From Actinomycetota bacterium (GTDB lineage: Bacteria; Actinomycetota; Acidimicrobiia; Acidimicrobiales; MedAcidi-G1), in NCBI GenBank assembly GCA_014381745.1, contig JACNLA010000015.1, positions 1 through 64,000 of the forward strand: a stretch of DNA of 64,000 nucleotides, written 5' to 3'. Within the stretch, counting starts at the first letter, position 1. Every line of letters starts with the position of its first letter. Positions 62,003 to 64,000 of the stretch are shown one piece after another. The position numbers were made by a program, and so were the translations under genes. A model generated the notes under the pieces. That model saw nothing but the letters and a program-made list of their open reading frames with translations, did no database searches and was not told the origin of the DNA.

Positions 62003-63361
62003 ATGGGCGCACTCGAAGACATCGGGGCGAAGGTCGAAGCCGACGGCGTGGAGTTCATCTACGCCATGTACGTGGAGATGCACGGCAAGCCGTGCGCCAA
62101 GCTTGTTCCCGTGAGCGCCCTCGAGGGCCTCATGACCGACGGTGCCGGATTTGCAGGCTTCGCGTCGGGCCCCATGGGTCAGGACCCGTCCAGCCCGGAG
62201 ATGATCGCCGTTCCTGATCCAGCCACCTACACACAGCTCCCGTGGCAACCCAACGTCGCCGTCATGCAGTGCAACCCGACCGTCGAGGGGGAGCCCTGGC
62301 CCTACGCCCCACGCGTGATCCTGAGTCGAGCCCTGGAGGCTCTGGCCGACCGCAACCTGGTGCTCAAGACAGGGGTGGAGGCCGAGTACTCGCTTGTGAC
62401 ACGCAACGCCGACGGCACCATCACCGTGGCCGACGAGCGCGACGTCGACACCCTCCCCTGTTACGACGCCAAGGGCCTCACCCGAATGCTGCCCCACCTC
62501 ACCGAGGTGTCAAAGAACCTCGACGCCATGGGGTGGGACAACTACGCCAACGACCACGAGGATGCCAACGGACAGTTCGAGCAGAACTGGCAGTACGCCG
62601 ACGCCATGACCACTGCGGACCGCCTCATCCTGTTCCGCCTGATGATCCACACCATGGCCCAACGCGACGGCCGGTACGCCACGTTCATGCCAAAGCCATT
62701 CTCCGACAAGGCCGGAAACGGGCTGCACGCACACCTCAGCCTCTGGACCGCCGACACCGACGAACCGCTCTTCATCGGTGGCGACGACGACCCGAAGGGA
62801 CTGGGCCTCAGCCAGCTGGCTTACCGGTTCACCGCCGGGCTGATAGCCCACGCTCCGGCGCTCGTGGCCGTTGCGTGCCCGATAGTCAACTCGTACAAGC
62901 GGATGGGCGTCAGCGCTCCCACCTCAGGTGCCACCTGGGCCCCGGCCTATGCAGCCTTCGGAGGCAACAACCGCACCCAGATGATCCGGGTGCCCGAACC
63001 GGACCGCATAGAGGTTCGCCTGGGTGACGGCGCAGCCAACCCCTACCTGATGTTCGCAGCGATGCTGGCCTGTGGGCTGGACGGTGTCGACAACGACATG
63101 GATCCCGGTGAACCCAACACCGACAACCTCTTTGCGATGTCGGCAGACGAGGTGGCGGACCGCGGAATCGTTGTGCTTCCCCCGACCCTGCTCCACGCAG
63201 CAGACAACCTCGCCACCGACCAGGTCCTCGCGGACGGCCTTGGCATGACCGCCGACGGCCCCTACCGGGACTACTTCGTGAAGGTGAAGCGCGACGAGTT
63301 CCTGGCCCATCACCACGAGGTCACCGTCGGTGAGATCGACCGCTACCTGACCCTGTTCTAG
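62003..63361 (+). CDS. gmaS: Type III glutamine-synthetase-like enzyme (gamma-glutamylmethylamide synthetase / GlnT)
   Basis: 452 aa from ATG 62003 with AGGGGG upstream. The glutamine synthetase catalytic domain shows VEAEYSLV, GQFEQNWQYADAMT, GNGLHAHLSLW and SYKRMGVSAPTSGATWAP. It lacks the GlnA adenylylation tail. The short N-terminus (FIYAMYVEMHGKPCAKLV) is like GMAS and GlnT. Beside the mgsABC-like operon and an XRE-cupin gene it most likely ligates methylamine to glutamate; ammonia is the alternative substrate. The family split between GMAS and GlnT cannot be made by eye. Confidence 0.85.
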   Translation: MGALEDIGAKVEADGVEFIYAMYVEMHGKPCAKLVPVSALEGLMTDGAGFAGFASGPMGQDPSSPEMIAVPDPATYTQLPWQPNVAVMQCNPTVEGEPWPYAPRVILSRALEALADRNLVLKTGVEAEYSLVTRNADGTITVADERDVDTLPCYDAKGLTRMLPHLTEVSKNLDAMGWDNYANDHEDANGQFEQNWQYADAMTTADRLILFRLMIHTMAQRDGRYATFMPKPFSDKAGNGLHAHLSLWTADTDEPLFIGGDDDPKGLGLSQLAYRFTAGLIAHAPALVAVACPIVNSYKRMGVSAPTSGATWAPAYAAFGGNNRTQMIRVPEPDRIEVRLGDGAANPYLMFAAMLACGLDGVDNDMDPGEPNTDNLFAMSADEVADRGIVVLPPTLLHAADNLATDQVLADGLGMTADGPYRDYFVKVKRDEFLAHHHEVTVGEIDRYLTLF

Positions 63362-63379
63362 GCCGGGACCCCGAAACCG

Positions 63380-63997
63380 GTGGCCGCTGCCCAAAACACC
63401 CACGAGTCACTCACCGCCGACGAGGTCTGCCGGGTCATAGGTGAACGGGTCCGCGAGCTACGGCTGGGGCTGGGTCTGACCATGGAACGGTTCGCAGAAC
63501 AGGCCGGCCTCTCGCTCGGGATGCTCTCCAAGATCGAACACGGCCAGACCTCACCAAGCCTGACGACGCTGACCAGCCTGGCCAATGCCGCCGATGTCCC
63601 TTTCACCGCCTTCTTCCGCGGCCTGGACGAGGAACATGACGCCGTGATCGTTCCTTCCGGCAGGGGACTCGAAATTGCTCACGAGGGAGACGGAAAGGGG
63701 CGTTCCTACAGTGATCTCGGCGCCCTGCGTGGGCCGCGCCGCCAGATTGAACCGGTGCTCGTGACGATCACCGAACCCAACGAGGTGTTCCCGCTATTCC
63801 AACACGCCGGGGTTGAGTTCATCCACGTATTGGAGGGCACGCTCGAGTACGGCTACGGCTCCAAGCGCTATGTGCTCTCGCCCGGCGACACTATGCAACT
63901 CCACGGAGAGGTAGCCCACGGCCCCACCGCCCTGATCGACCTGCCGATCCGGTTCCTGTCCCTGAAGGTTCACCCAATGCCTGAAGGCACCACCTGA
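63380..63997 (+). CDS. XRE-family regulator with cupin sensor domain
   Basis: 205 aa from GTG 63380. Residues 18-75 are a helix-turn-helix domain (LRLGLGLTMERFAEQAGLS, then MLSKIEHGQTSPSL). Residues 120-200 are a cupin (HAGVEFIHVLEGTLEYGYG, then LSPGDTMQLHGEVAHGP). Regulators of this type commonly sense small metabolites. It lies 18 bases downstream of the glutamine-synthetase-like gene and probably controls the shared intergenic region. Confidence 0.92.
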   Translation: MAAAQNTHESLTADEVCRVIGERVRELRLGLGLTMERFAEQAGLSLGMLSKIEHGQTSPSLTTLTSLANAADVPFTAFFRGLDEEHDAVIVPSGRGLEIAHEGDGKGRSYSDLGALRGPRRQIEPVLVTITEPNEVFPLFQHAGVEFIHVLEGTLEYGYGSKRYVLSPGDTMQLHGEVAHGPTALIDLPIRFLSLKVHPMPEGTT

Positions 63998-64000
63998 TCG

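Overview
The window is a dense, GC-rich stretch of bacterial chromosome from an actinobacterium. The evidence is family-level: a conserved actinobacterial neighbourhood (GlpR-like membrane protein, moaC, moaA, moeA, FmdB zinc ribbon, SAF-like protein), many GTG and TTG starts, long Thr-rich linkers in secreted lipoproteins, an actinobacterial-type ferrochelatase with a cysteine-rich C-terminus, and a methionine aminopeptidase with a long Pro-rich N-terminal extension. The Thr-rich linkers and the methylated-amine-type genes make a marine or freshwater Acidimicrobiia-like organism my best guess; this is inference. I saw no insertion sequence, prophage, CRISPR array or rRNA. One tRNA is present. 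No gene-free stretch exceeds 300 bases; the longest (about 240 bases, 42843-43083) holds an attenuator.

Layout. 1-6.3 kb (minus): a MacAB-like ABC export operon (permease cut by the window edge, ATPase, a 922-residue adaptor carrying Calx-beta-like domains) preceded by two paralogous lipoproteins. 6.4-7.7 kb: a glycosyltransferase of the glycosyl-phosphoglycerate-synthase kind and tRNA-Ala(CGC). 7.8-11.8 kb (minus): GlpR-like membrane protein, a long palindrome, moaC, moaA, moeA/glp and plsY. 11.9-16.9 kb: FmdB-like zinc ribbon, SAF-like protein, uppP, the tldE/tldD pair and an FlK-like thioesterase. 17-21.7 kb: dxs, a NifU/NfuA-type Fe-S protein, a crotonase, ferrochelatase and a small unknown protein. 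21.9-28.4 kb: a type IIA topoisomerase pair in A-then-B order, a Cas4/AddB-like Fe-S nuclease, and a ParA ATPase coupled to a small membrane protein. 28.5-38.6 kb: mutM, a DUF3048 protein, map, a MaoC hydratase, CDF and VIT metal transporters, a trimethylamine-dehydrogenase-like flavoenzyme, an EamA permease and a Thr-rich lipase.

38.6-43 kb (minus): a branched-chain amino acid operon leuB-ilvE-cimA followed by an Ars-type aquaporin. It is preceded by a short leader ORF with Val and Ile codons, a hairpin, and the only clear U-tract terminator of the window, so transcription attenuation is the likely control. 43-58.8 kb: greA, hydrolases, a membrane-spanning Hsp70-fold protein, a LysR regulator with a matching T-N11-A dyad, a biotin-dependent carboxyltransferase, citrate synthase, acyl-CoA and amidohydrolase genes, a nucleoside hydrolase, arsC and typA.

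58.9-64 kb: three translationally coupled genes (FMN glutamate-synthase-like, GXGXG and class II amidotransferase subunits) diverge from a type III glutamine-synthetase-like gene and an XRE-cupin regulator. This matches the gamma-glutamylmethylamide synthetase plus N-methylglutamate synthase half of the N-methylglutamate pathway (equivalently glnT-glxBCD). The shared 158-base intergenic region carries repeated GTGAA/TTCAC half-sites that look like operators.
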